Shown here: positions 51,001 to 63,842 of the stretch, piece by piece
Numbering within the stretch: position 1 is the first letter of the stretch
Layout of the letters: every line of letters starts with the position of its first letter
The notes under the pieces: model-generated
What the model was told of the DNA's origin: nothing
The model's database searches: none
The model's input: only the letters and a program-made list of their open reading frames with translations
NCBI RefSeq assembly: GCF_958295425.1
Contig: NC_081141.1
Location: 12,821,500-12,885,499, forward strand
Origin: Solea solea
Lineage: Eukaryota > Chordata > Actinopteri > Pleuronectiformes > Soleidae
Length of the DNA stretch: 64,000 nucleotides
Reading direction: 5' to 3'
Position numbers and translations under genes: made by a program

Positions 51001-52831
51001 GAGCAAGAATGTGTAAAAATTGAAATATGTAAATATGTATTATTGTAAGGTTAAACACAATGTCATTTCATACATTAATAATAACAACATCCTGTCATGT
51101 TTGTCTTCTATTGTCCTTAAAGTATTAATTTAAGTTTAGCTACAGTACATATTTGAACATCTTCAAAATAAATCAATTAAAGAAAAGTAATTCTTGGTAC
51201 ACAATTGTGCTAGAATGTGTCTGTTTAACAAAGGTAACATGGGGCACCCTATTGGATTTGTCACTTTAGATCAGTGCATTTTTTTGGGTGTTTGTTAGAA
51301 ATACATAATCAGTTAATAACAGATGGGTAAAAAAATGATACAGCTTGCAGCTTTAATGCCTCAGTGACCTTTCCCCACAATCAAGGTTGGGTTTCACTTA
51401 AGCCATTCTGGATCATGACCCCTTTGCAGGATTTTATAATTGTCATTTTATATGTATAGTTTTATTATGTAACAATCTCACAAAATATAAAGGAACAGGT
51501 CTGTGTCAGTTGGCCTTTTTTAAATTAAATTGTGACTCCAGTAGATTAGGTAATAAACCTGCCTCTCCCCTGTGAGAGGCAGGTTTATTGAGACCAAATT
51601 TCCCATTATTCCCCTATAATACTTTCTAATTAAGTTTTAATGCTCCCTTAAGTCCATTTTTTACTATGTATATGCATTGTTTTATCAATGCTCCACCAAC
51701 AGTAATTTGTACTATTCATACTGATTAGAAATAAACTTCACTATCTTTATGTGCTGTGTAAGCAAATAAACACTGAGTCATCATCATATTTCAAATCTGA
51801 GTTTTACCACTGAGATACTGTTACTGGTTTTCCTGCATTACTATTACCATGAGTCTGTCTACTGTGAGCTTGGCTTTGACATTTGCTTCTACCTCATTTG
51901 CAGTGAGTGATTTTAGATCTCACGCCTTCTTTAAGAGAGTGTAAAGCTCAAAGTCAATCAATGAATCTGATTAAGCACATTGTGTAAGGGTAGAAGGTCT
52001 CTGTAGAAATCCACTAACCATGTAGTCCATGTCCGCTGCTGTGTAAAATATTTTATTACCACAGATTGAATTGAGAGGTATTATGTGAGAGTCACTGTTG
52101 ACAATTTATTGGTTCAAACGATTGGGAAAGGACAGTTTATTTATCATGCAGTGTAGAATCTATGTCCCCACAATCTTAAGAAAATAAATAAATAAATAAA
52201 CATTACATTTGCCTTTATATAATCTGGAACACAGAGACATGATTGTGCTCATCTGGATATTACTTTTATTTAGCATTTCTGCAAAAACTGAAAGAACCCT
52301 CCTGGATTTAGTTAAATCTTTTTCATTATATACTTTAGTGTTCAGCTGGGGAACGTGGCCATTCATATTCAAGTGATATGGACAATCAATTGTGAAATGG
52401 TTAGTTTGATATGTAAGGCTGAATATTAAAATCCCAATATAATGAAGACGTAATTTAAATGTTCACCAGTCAAATGACTTTCAAAATATGCAAATTGTAT
52501 ATTTTCATACATGACACTAGCTGCAAACTCTATAGTTTAGTTTTGATTTCAACAAGTATGTTATCATTTAAAACAATAAATATGTTACGTAGAGGAAATG
52601 TGTTTAAAAACAGCACTTACTCCCTTTTGTGGCATAAATTGTGTGTTATTCTCTGAATTTTTACACATTAGATCTGAATATGACAACATTGTTTTTTTTG
52701 GTGAGCAGCATCTTCATCCAAGCAGGAACATACATTCTTAACTGTCCTATTTTGCATAGGTTTCAATTGACTTAATTTGTTATGGCATTTTTGGTGATTA
52801 CAAGTATGTTATTTGTGTCTTTCCATTTTAG

Positions 52832-52969
52832 TCATGGACTTCTTACGTTGAATCATTGGAATAAATAAGGTTCCAACTGGTTTGTTTAAATGAGACCGGG
52901 AGCATTTTGATGGCAACTCCCACCAACCATGTGGGCAGCTAGATAAGGACAGACTGCTTTCTTGAGAGT
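52832..52969 (+). promoter_or_regulatory. unc13b: 5' UTR/possible acceptor upstream of the b-form start
   Basis: The sequence tttgtgtctttccattttag ending at 52831 is a good splice acceptor. The b-form coding exon may therefore begin at 52832 as a second exon behind an unseen non-coding first exon. Otherwise the promoter lies directly upstream; I see no TATA box or GC-rich island. An in-frame TAG at 52940 shows that translation cannot start further up in this frame. Confidence 0.4.
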
Positions 52970-55727
52970 ATGTTCTCCCGGAATCGCTTCAATGGACAAC
53001 ATGGAGCAGGTGTTTCTCCGAAAGGAGGCACAAAAGCAAAAGTCAGTCCTCCCAGAAAGAGGTCTTCAAACCCAAGGGTAGCCCTAGTGATACGAGGTAA
53101 AATACACCGTCTATTGCAAGGGTCTGCAGACCATCATGTCCCTGAGTCCCACCACTGTTATGCAGGTATTGAGGATGAGGAGGAGGAGGAGGCAAAAATA
53201 GAGGAGGACAGAAAGGACCACAGACGGATATATGAAAAAGTCAGTCCTAGAGTTGGAGCCTACTCTCCAAAAGTATCAAATGGTAAAGAACATAGAGTGG
53301 CATCAGCACCACCATGTGTTGGAGAGGTGGAGCTAAATAGAGAAGGATGTATAAGAATACCCTGCACTTTGCAGCATAAAAGTCGCAGAGCCCCAGGAAA
53401 CAGGAAACGGATCTCATTTGAGGGTGAAATTCCAGCAAGTCCTGAGCAGATGAGACGACCCTTGCACTACAGTCGAAGTGGCCCAGATATGAATGGTACA
53501 AGATTTGCAGAAGCAGCCGGTAGTGATTATGCTTCACCACAAATTCGACCAAAGAGACCATATTCTACTGGTGACTGTGTGGACTACAATTTCAACAGAG
53601 CTCTCCCAGGTACACTTCTAGAAGAGGATGAAGACAAAGAAGAGGGGTCAAGTGCCATCATTGACCACATTTTAAAAGAGTTGAGGGGGATCAATAAGAT
53701 CCAGGAGGAAATCTCTGACCTCAGGGATTACTTAACCTCAGTTCGAGGATCAGTTGAGGAAGTATCATCCTGTGTAGATGCTGTATTGTTGGAAATCGAG
53801 GGTATTCGTTCTAACAAGGCTGGCTCAGGGGTACATGCAGATACCTGGTCAGGGGCAGGATGCAAAGATGGATCATCCTCTCCTAGAAGACCTGTTAGTG
53901 CCTATGGCAGTTTAGGGAGTGCAATACCAAAGTCTGATGCTAGTTTTTGCCCCCAAGTCTGCAAGGAGCGCCATAGCATCCATGGAGAATTACTGCTACC
54001 AAGGGCTGAAGAGTCTGCTGTTTCTCCAATTGCTGAATCAGTGGATAATCAGGAACTGGATGAACCCGAGGATACTTCTGAGCACAGCTCAGATATCCCA
54101 GTAAGTACTTTGGCAGCAAACCTCAGTTTTGGCTACCTTGAAAGACGGGACGGCAATGACTGTCAAAGCACCAGCTCCTTGTCTTCAGGTCATAGTTCAA
54201 AGTCTGAGTCAGATTTAGATAGACCATTACCGAGTAATGAGAGAAAACAGCAAAGACCTGTTGAAAGGGAGGAACATTGGACAAAAAGTGGACCACCGCA
54301 CAGTGCCACAGGGGAATCTGTCTGGCATAGGGAAACTTATCTCAGGGATAGACATCTTGGGGGTCATGAACATCAGAACCCTCCCTGTTGTGAAGGAGCT
54401 GGTAGCTGGGATCAGTACAGTCGATTGAGAGGATATGGGAAATCAGGGAAAAGCTCAACAGGAAGCTCAGAACACCCCTCTGTTCGCTCGAGTAAACTTT
54501 ACAACTCACCCGCCAGCACTTCCAGCAGGGAAGAGTGGCAGCCGCGGCGACGAAGGTCTCAAACCCAGTCTGGGATTCATGTTCCTACAGACACCAACCT
54601 TAAAAAACACATTTCAGGATATGAGTGTGCTGCTGATTTTTCCTACCCCCAAAGTTCTGGTTACCATTCAGTTGATGGACATGATGGAGAAGCAGATGGT
54701 TTTAACTATAAGCAATCAAATAATCTGAGCTTCACAACAGAATGTCAAGATGATCAGGAGATGTATTTAGCTTTTGAGGAGTCTTCAGGAGTCACATGGG
54801 CTGATTCATACTTATGTACCACTGTAGATGGTGTGAATGTGCCATTCATTCAAGAGTCTGAAACTGAAAACTGGCTACCTCCCCCTGGCAGTACAGATTT
54901 ACAAGCTGGTGGTCTCACTGCCAAGCGCATAGGCCGAGCTGTACTTGATTTTAGTTCTGCCTTGCGGGGTGCACTCCGGAAAATTGATGTACCTGGAGCT
55001 CAGAATCTTGAGGATGAAACAGACTTTGAATTATCAATGCCCTCTGACCTACCTGCAGCTCGGTTGCCCACAAAGCCTTCTACCTATGATTTCGATCAAA
55101 TACCTAATGAGCAAACATCCGGCAAACCCCAAAAAGGTCATGTGGTTGATATTAGTCATGCTGCTGGGGGATTGAGCAGAAACAATACTCTAGACAAAAC
55201 AGATAATTTCTCCATGGCTCTCGTTTTTGAAGAAGCCCCCAATGGCCTTAACTTAGAGTCTATGGACACCTCCAAACACCTTCCCCAATGCTTCGAAGAA
55301 ACAGTCTGTATTGACCCATATTCCACTGGTGCTGCAGCAATGGCTCCACCGGATGGTCTTGCAGAACAACTTGCAGAAGGTCCTGCTGAAGGTCGAGCAG
55401 ATGGTCCTGCAGATCTGAGTGGAAAAGCCCAGATTTCACAATGTACCACTGCAGAGTCACTCTCATACTCCCTCTCAGATGATATACCTAGAGCACCAGA
55501 AGAACAGGGAGAAATTAAGGTGCCCACAGCAAAGCAGGTAGCTGTGGCCTCCGAGGAAAAATTAAATGAAGATTCTGTAGAGCCACCTGTGGAGTTAAGT
55601 CAAATAGATGAACGCAGGCTTAAGTGCCTGAGGAGCTTCCAGCAAATTCTGAGGGAGAAGAGGGAGACCAGACGCAACCTGACCAGTATGACCATGTCCA
55701 CCATCTCTCAGGAATACTTTGGACCAG
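52970..55727 (+). CDS. unc13b: Unc13b brain-form (bMunc13-2) first coding exon
   Basis: A single exon of 919 codons plus one base, from ATG (A at -3, in-frame stop at 52940) to the donor gtagta. Rodent bMunc13-2 differs from ubMunc13-2 by a long N-terminus that replaces C2A and the calmodulin helix, and this exon sits at the right place. Seen: a basic start (KGGTKAKVSPPRKRSS); an acidic stretch (residues 67-80); a predicted coiled coil at about 228-282 (HILKELRGINKIQEEISDLR and on); Ser-rich middle; an amphipathic basic helix at about 653-677 (AVLDFSSALRGALRKID); a short AEGPAEGRADGPAD repeat with an exact PxDLS motif (PADLS, 813-817); and a basic helical end at about 884-919 (LRSFQQILREKRETRRN). 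In mammals this region binds ELKS/CAST instead of RIM. Reading past the donor reaches a stop at 55751. Confidence 0.88.
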
Positions 55728-56562
55728 GTAGTAATTTTGAAATCATCTTTTAGCTCATGGAATGCAGTTTGTCTTTTGTTTTTTTTTGTAAATTATTTAT
55801 TGCTTAATTTTGAGTCCCTAATTAATGAATTCATCTTTATTTTATATCTGTTTTGTTTGTAAACAGCCCTCAAGCTAATAGCAAGTAGTGATCTTTTTTT
55901 TTCCTTTTTTTTATTATTGTTCTTATTTATCCAGATTTCTCTCCTTGTTTGTTCTATGATTATACCTGGGGAAATAAAAGATTTGGCTTGTTTTCTCAAA
56001 AATGTGAGAAAACAAGCCGAGTCCATGCCTCTCACAAGTCTTTGATATGTCACAGTTGCTGTGCAATTTGTAAACTAATATAAGGGTTGAGTGTTGCTAT
56101 ATTTAAGTACATTAACCACACAGTTATGAATAAGGCCCCCTACCAAAAGGTCCATTGAGTGTTTTCTGTACCAAATGTTCTCTGTCGTTACCTTTAATTT
56201 TACGCCACCCTGGAGAGAAATGTATCACCTGCTACTCATGAGTCTCTTACTCCATTCTGAGGCTCCTTGCAGTAACCATTTGCTAAATTAGAAAACATTA
56301 ATTACCTCCATGGAAAGCAAGCCTGACATTAAAGAGGAAGGACAAGGGAAATATTAAGTATCATTTTCACGATAAATTATACATGTTAATGACACATTTA
56401 TGGCTTCAGACCCCATCTATCTGAAAACGCAGAGCCGCCACTGCTTTTAGCATTACCCAGGCCTGTATAGCAAAATTAATAATCTGGTATGTCTTGTTAT
56501 TCGTCATGATGAGTCAAAATAGCCCATGACGGTTTTTCTTTTTCTCTTGTGCTGTTTTACAG
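55728..56562 (+). other. unc13b: unc13b intron
   Basis: AT-rich intron of 835 bp with T-rich runs; no repeat family recognised. Confidence 0.6.
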
Positions 56563-56585
56563 ATGGAAGCCAAGAAGGAGATCAG
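56563..56585 (+). CDS. unc13b: 23-nt microexon of the b form
   Basis: Acceptor gtgctgttttacag, donor gttacc. Two bases complete the Gly/Asp split codon left by the 55727 exon, then seven codons: DGSQEGDQ. Because 23 is not a multiple of three, it converts phase 1 to phase 0 and thus links the b-form exon in frame to the exon at 57278. The ub-form exon (26372) already ends in phase 0 and would be frameshifted by including it. Confidence 0.75.
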
Positions 56586-57277
56586 GTTACCTTTTTTGTG
56601 GCGTCTCTCACATTAACATTATAAACCTTTCATGTCGCCCCTTTTGTGCAATTGTATGTTAAGGAATGTATATTCTTTCAACAGTTTTTCATCCTGGTGT
56701 TTCTCTTAATTTTCTTTTATTTTAACTGTATTATTTTGGTTTTTACTTGGAAAATGTCTCCCCAAACCACTGCATATCAATTCAATGCCAATAAAAGTTA
56801 AGCAATAGAGCACCTTTGACCTATTAACAACAATGTTCCAGTCATACATATAAAAATGCCTTTCAGGAATTGGTCACTGTGGATTAGGACAAAGAACTGA
56901 CTTAATATAAATGTTAAGACTCTACCTTGTGTTTTGTGCTGCTGTCACTGTTATGACAGTCAATTTTATTTACTAGCTGTTTCCTTTGCTCCACTGTTAA
57001 GAAGCACAAGTCAATACCTGGTGTGTTTACTGTGAGTATGTTTGGTTTGGCGGGTGTTTACAAGGTGAAACCAGATTTATGAGGCTCATACACATATGAG
57101 GACAATATAATTGATTGAAATGCTGTCTTTGGCATGCAGTGCTGAAACTCAACCAACCCAGTTCATTTCCAGTGTTCTTCAATGTGTGTGTGTGTGTGCA
57201 TGCTTAAGTGTCATACAACTGAGAGGCTGTCAGATTTCATATGGCTAAATGTGTGACCTGTGACGATCCTTTTTCAG
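56586..57277 (+). other. unc13b: unc13b intron
   Basis: Intron with a short GT repeat near 57186-57200; nothing else recognised. Confidence 0.6.
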
Positions 57278-57327
57278 GGCAGAGATCAAGATGGTGACCC
57301 CAACAAGCACCCATGGGCCAAGCCAGG
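57278..57327 (+). CDS. unc13b: Unc13b shared exon (GRDQDGDPNKHPWAKP)
   Basis: Acceptor cctttttcag, donor gtcagt. Starts in phase 0 and ends two bases into a Gly codon. It joins either the calmodulin-helix exon (giving VQLLEGRDQDGD, comparable with the Munc13-1 MQLQEARGEGE) or the b-form microexon. It is the first exon common to both forms. Confidence 0.85.
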
Positions 57328-57487
57328 GTCAGTAAACACTTTTAAGGATGCATGCGTGTGTGTGTTTTTAAGATAAAAATTTGAGGGAATAAGAGAAGGT
57401 TGTGTATTAACAATTAATAGTAGTCATTATTGTGTATTGTGTGATATCACATTAGGATTTGGTGTGTGTTTATGTGTGTGTGTACAG

Positions 57488-57563
57488 GGGAAATACACCA
57501 TTTGGCATTGACAGCATGCCAGACCTCCGCAAGAGGAGGCCCATTCCCCTTGTCAGTGAACTG
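57488..57563 (+). CDS. unc13b: Unc13b exon, DSMPDLRKRRPIPLVSEL
   Basis: Acceptor gtgtacag, donor gtgagt. One completing base plus 25 codons, ending in phase 0. IDSMPDLRKRRPIPLVSEL is nearly identical to the Munc13-1 segment IDSMPDIRKRKPIPLVSDL that precedes the C1 domain. Confidence 0.94.
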
Positions 57564-58579
57564 GTGAGTATACATCACACTATGTGGTAACTTAACCTTC
57601 ACCTAATTAAAAAAGGTTTGTTTTGTGCATGCATGTGTTACATTTAGAGGATTAGATATAAGGACCAGCATAAAGTACTAGGTTGATGGTGTCATGTGTC
57701 ACTAACATGTATACTCTAAGTATGTAACATGTTAGTATCGCACCCATTTAATGGGACTAAATTTAACTAGATTTTACACAGTTAGCAGAGCAAATTAATA
57801 ATGATGAATATTCAAATTATGATGCACATCGGGGTTGCAGTACCAGTATATATACTGGTATAACCAACAATATGAAATAAATAAAAAAATGAAAGTCAAA
57901 AAAATCTAAGCAAACCAAACCCATATCTACTTCTTAACTCAAAGTCCACCTTTTGTTGAGTATTTATGTAATATATTATATTACCTATAAAACAAATAAG
58001 TGTGGGTTGAAACAGATCATTAGATCAATCAATACATTTCTATTTTGTTCTTCATATTAATACAAATCTACATGATGATCTACATGAACTAATTTGATCC
58101 TTCAAGAATTATTTCCGAAAGCCTCCACATCTTCCACCGCCGACTAAAAACACATTTCTTCCGACTCTACCTTGACTAAGACGACGGCGACGACGACGAA
58201 AAAAACCCCAAAAAAAACAACTTATACATCGCACTTATGACTAGCACTTCATAGTTTGGCTTACTTGAAGCTCTTTCTTACTTTTAGCTCTTATTTGTAC
58301 CCAAATGTTTAAATGCACTTATTGTAAGTTGCTTTGGATAAAAGCGTCTGCTAAATGACATGTAATGTAATGTAATTATTACTTGCGGGCTACATACAAG
58401 ATACATTCTTAAAGTGGCCCTTACTGTGTAATAACTCTCATGCATTTCTTTCTCTCCTGCAAGGTGAAAGCTGCTCATCCTCTCAGAGGGGGAACCGGTT
58501 TGTTTGTCTCTAACATTTTCTGTCTTCTTATGTTCTTTTTCCTTGCACACATTGTCTCTATCCTCTCGTTGGCCTTCAG
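57564..58579 (+). other. unc13b: unc13b intron with L2-like LINE tail
   Basis: Intron of 1,016 bp. About one third is a retroelement tail (58085-58378). The 3' end is pyrimidine-rich, as expected upstream of a microexon. Confidence 0.65.
58085..58378 (+). mobile_element. L2-like LINE 3' end
   Basis: Remnant with ccgactaaaaacacatttct and the tail gttgctttggataaaagcgt, then ctgctaaatgacatg and three short atgta/taatg repeats. This is the typical 3' end of fish L2-type LINEs. No intact reverse transcriptase is present. Confidence 0.75.
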
Positions 58580-58585
58580 GCTATG
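58580..58585 (+). CDS. unc13b: 6-nt microexon (Ala-Met) of unc13b
   Basis: The hexamer GCTATG sits between a good acceptor (ttggccttcag) and a consensus donor (gtgagt), in phase 0 on both sides. Inserted between VSEL and SMIQCRKAG it gives VSELAMSMIQCRKAG, which matches Munc13-1 VSDLAMSLVQSRKAG residue for residue in spacing. The upstream 60 bp is strongly pyrimidine-rich. Skipping would remove exactly two residues without a frameshift. Confidence 0.8.
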
Positions 58586-59687
58586 GTGAGTAACAGAGAC
58601 ATGAGAATTTACCTGCTGTGTTTCAGCATTTGTTAGACTGACTTTGTATTTGCCTCTCCAATGGTCCTGTTTGTTGCAAAGCACTTTGATGAGTGTGAAG
58701 GGTTCTTATTTGTGGTTACAGCAAGTACACATTTTCAACAAATATGTGTCATTGTTCACTTGCACAAGAAAAAATCTATTCCTTATTTTGAAAGCTTTCT
58801 CTTTCTCCTTGGCGAATTGATGCTTAACGAGAGGCTTTATCGGTGATTGATGTTTTAGCAAGGGTCCTTTAATTAACAGACTCGTGTTGTTGTGATTATA
58901 TCAACCACACCTGCCTCTACAAACAAATGCTGATGAATCTACTTTGAAGTACTTGAGAGGGGCTGAGGTGCAATTCCACTGGCTGAGCTCTGTCATCTGA
59001 GCCTGAGTTTCTCCTCTGATTTGAGCGCATCTCCCACAGTAAATGTCACTTTCAACAGCACAAGTCTGGGTGAAAATGCCTCCATTTTTGCAAACAATTA
59101 AGATACAGACATTTGTATAGATAACATTTGAATCACTCACTAGAAAAAAACGTGTGAAGATGTTTGTTGTTTTTATGAAAGCTGACCATTTCTGTGCTTC
59201 GTATCATTGGTTTGCATTTTCATTTTTCCCCTGCTCCTGTAAAAGTACATTTTGGACATTTTCAACATGCGCTGCTGCCACACATGGAAACTTCAGAACT
59301 TACTGATGCATGGCTCCCAGCTTTGCAAAAGCCTATCCCAGCTTCAACTGCATGTTGATTTCTTCTCTTGAGAAGTAAAAGGGTGTTTTCATGTAGCTAT
59401 TACATTGAAATGATGAGACGACCAGTGTTCAGACTGTCCAGAGCTCAAATTGAAATGTTTTTTTTATTAAATACAATATACCCTGGAGAGACACTGCTAA
59501 ACGTGTATCCACTTCAAAATCACAGGATGTGCTTTTTATTGAATTAAGGTGTAGTTCAGTCTTTAATCTAATCCTGGTAATCCAATCTTGTTTTCTAAAA
59601 ATGACATGACAAATTTGCATTCTCATTTAGGCTAAATACGGCTAATGTGTTTTCTGAGCCAAAATATTATGTTACTGTGCATTACGG

Positions 59688-59825
59688 GCAACCAATAGCT
59701 GGGGGTGCCCCTGAGCAAGGCACCCAATCCCCCATTTTGCTTCCTGGGCACTGCTCCTGCAGTGGGATGGGTTAAATGCTGAGGACAAAATTCACTATCA
59801 CTAATTGGTGTGTGTGCAAAAAGTC
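59688..59825. mobile_element. SINE-like fish repeat
   Basis: Contains ggtgcccctgagcaaggcac, a cccaatcccccattttgctt stretch, gggcactgctcctgcagtgg and a tail gggttaaatgctgaggac. This landmark series is very common in teleost genomes. Boundaries approximate. Confidence 0.65.
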
Positions 59826-61281
59826 AGTCAGTCAGTAATTCACGACAAATCTTTTGACAATTGAGGTGGAACCAGACGCTGTTACCTGTTACATATATCC
59901 ACCATCTCCTCTTCCTCCTCCTCCTCACAGTTTTCCTTCAAATGCTTGCAATCTACACCACCATAGGTTTGTCAGAAACAAATGTAATCTGCAGTTTAGC
60001 TGTGTGGGTACATATGTTTTGTGAGACCAGTTTGCCTAATCAGAATGGACATGGACATAAATCTTAGTTGAAATTAATAATTGCAAAAGTTACATTTTGT
60101 TGGCATCAGACAGTAAGGGAACCGTGATAGAGCAACAGTTTTGAATGTTGTACATTTTTTGGTTGGTCGTAACTGTCCACATTGCTGCTCATTTTAACAT
60201 TTCAAGCATATCAGAGGCTGTGAATGAACACTAGGCTTTAGAATCTGTCCTCTTTATTCTCAGTCCTGCAGCCTCCGCCTCAAATAATAGGCCTGTTCCC
60301 TTTCAAAATGGCCCCTGATCAATGCTATATAATTATCCAAAGAAACTTTTATTCTGAATGATTTATCTTGTCCTGTAAGATTGAATTGGTTGTCTGTGAC
60401 AGAAACCTGGCTCAGTAGCAGTATGCAGCAAACTGCATTGGATACACTGCAAATGTCTGTACTCACACTTCATGACCATGGATTTTATAAATTTTTATGT
60501 CAGGTTTGATGTTCTACTCAGTCATTTCAACTTGACTTGACAATACATAAAAAAATAAAATGAATATAAAATGATTGCTGCATTTCATTAGAATGCAGTA
60601 TCTGTAAATTAAGAGCAGCTGAGGTGATTAATGCAGCAAAAAATAAATAGATAGATAATCTGTTTAATATAAGCTTAAAATGCTGCTGTAGGATGAAAAA
60701 TGCACTTGTTGCTGGACATTGATGAAAGGCTGTTTAAAATATCCAAATATTTTGACCCAATGAAGTTAATGTAAGATGAGATTTATTTTTGCAAGATTTA
60801 TTTTGTTCATTCGTCTTTGTCGGCCAAGTCAAAATGTTGACATTGTTTAATTGATGGTCTTCTCAGGAACTATTTTATTGGGCGCAATGTTGTGATGGAG
60901 TGATATGAAGTAAAATGGTGAGGAGGTGAGATCCCTCTACACATGTGTAGAGATGGGAAATATAAACTATACTGTTTTCAGTTATAAGGAAAAACCCAGG
61001 ATTACATTAATATTTCAATTTCCATTTGTAAACATTTCAGAATTAGAAGTCTTAGAAAAACACAACAGACCTTTTATGTCTTTTCATTTGTTGTCTTGTG
61101 TCAACTTTACCTGCACACCAGCTGACGTTGCCTTTGCCTAGCAACAGTGTTCTCAAGTCTTGAACCATCTGAATGCCAAGCATGTTGTGTTCAAATTTCC
61201 CATGTCATGAAAATGAGTTTCTTAATCCCATTATCACACTAATATGATGCTTAACTAATGTCTGTCTAATGTAGCTTTAGC

Positions 61282-61482
61282 ACAGTGTTTCCAAATCCTA
61301 TTCCTCATGTTTTTGATGTTGCCCTGCTCACACCTGACACACCTGATTCCAATGAATGGATAATTACCAGGCTTTTGCAGAGCTTGATAACGAGCTGACC
61401 ATTATGAATCAGGTGTGTTGGAGCAGGGCAACATCTAAAACATGCAGGGCAGTGGGTCCCCGAGGATCAGGATTGCTTGGCC
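61282..61482. mobile_element. hAT-like MITE with long inverted arms
   Basis: The arm tgatgttgccctgctcacac followed by acacctgattc (about 61315-61350) is mirrored by gaatcaggtgtgttggagca followed by gggcaacatct (about 61406-61436). Outer ends aatcctattcctcatg and cgaggatcaggatt are also inverted copies. The element is about 200 bp with no coding capacity. Confidence 0.65.
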
Positions 61483-62140
61483 ATTTCTAATAACAACATC
61501 TGTGTATCAGCAAATTTAAAACTCATGAACGCTTTTATAAAAATCCGTAAACAAAAAAGATTGTACAAGCAGAAATGGGCTGATCTATGGGATGTGCTGA
61601 AGCATGATTACGGAAGGTATAATACATTGCTGGAATTGGGAAGTTTGGATTTCATTACTTTTAGACACAGGCAGGCTAGACATGTATCAGTTTTCTTTTT
61701 GGTTAAACTTAACTGAATTCTAGTACAATGTTGCTTCATCGTGTTTAAGAGAAAAAGATGTGACTAATCAATCTTCTCTACAAGAAAGCAAATACCAATA
61801 CCAAAAATGATTCAGTGCTTTATCTCTCTTAATTGCATTCATTAGCAAAAGTGATTGAAAAGTGAGTGTTTTATGTCCTCAAGGAGGGAATCAGCCAACT
61901 GTGTGTGATGTGTTTTCAAAGAGAAAAACAATGTAATTGTGTGTGTTTTTGTAGCAAGTTCAAGTTTGCTTGACCTTCAAAGTTGAAACAGCACAATGTT
62001 ATACAGAGCGTTGATTGTCCCTGAATGTTTTATTGCCTTCTCGTACACTTTCACTGTGTTTTGTTTTGTTTAGTTTTGTTTTTCTGTGGCTGTTTGGATC
62101 TTTGATGCATTTCTAATATTTTCCCCTCTCTGCTCTCCAG

Positions 62141-62215
62141 TCTATGATACAGTGCAGGAAAGCTGGACTCGCCCACACACTGGCCACACGGACCTCGCTG
62201 AAAGATGAAGAGCTT
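62141..62215 (+). CDS. unc13b: Unc13b exon, RKAG...TSLKDEEL
   Basis: Acceptor tctgctctccag, donor gtgagt. Exactly 25 codons, phase 0 at both ends. The peptide runs SMIQCRKAGLAHTLATRTSL and ends KDEEL. TRTSLKDEEL is, from memory, the Munc13-2 (UNC13B) version; Munc13-1 has SSTLNNEEL. This is the best paralogue marker in the window. Confidence 0.94.
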
Positions 62216-63443
<1,228 letters not shown>

Positions 63444-63614
63444 TAAACTTAAAATCTTAACCAAATATTCTTCAAATATCCTGCATTTCAGGATTCAAGT
63501 CAGTGATACAAGGGGACACAGTAACACCAAAATGAAAGGAAAATATGACCAAAGGAATATTGTGAGATTTAATAAGGGACTAATTTGCTGATTTTTGTAC
63601 TGGCTGGTCTTCAG

Positions 63615-63842
63615 GAGCAGCTGAGAAGAGCTCCAAGACAGGTGCTGAAGACCGAACGCAGCACATCATCATGGCCATGAAGGACAGGATGAAGATCCGT
63701 GAGAGGAACAAGCCGGAGATCTTCGAGGAGATCCGGAAGGTGTTTGACATCTCCAAGATGATCCACGCCCAGCACATGAAGTTCATCAAGCAGAACGTCC
63801 TGGATGGCACCTCCAAGTGGTCAGCCAAGATCACCATCAATG
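63615..63842 (+). CDS. unc13b: Unc13b exon, C1-C2B linker and start of C2B
   Basis: Acceptor tggtcttcag, donor gtatgt. Two bases complete Arg, then [20 protein letters not shown], the [18 protein letters not shown] helix and [14 protein letters not shown], the first strand of C2B. The order and residues match the Munc13 C1-C2B linker closely. The exon ends one base into the next codon; the remainder of C2B, the MUN domain and C2C lie to the right of the window. Confidence 0.95.

Larger units (their letters stand above)
58586..62140 (+). other. unc13b: unc13b intron with fish repeats
   Basis: Intron of 3.55 kb. It contains a SINE-like repeat at 59688-59825 and a hAT-like MITE at about 61282-61482. 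The rest (58.6-59.6 and 59.9-61.2 kb) is AT-rich with no recognised element. Confidence 0.65.

Noticed and set aside
58464..58497. A possible exon after ttctctcctgcaag encoding VKAAHPLRGGT
   Set aside because: It is 34 nt, which would break the frame between 57563 and 58580 or 62141, and it has no counterpart in Munc13-1. Kept only as a curiosity.
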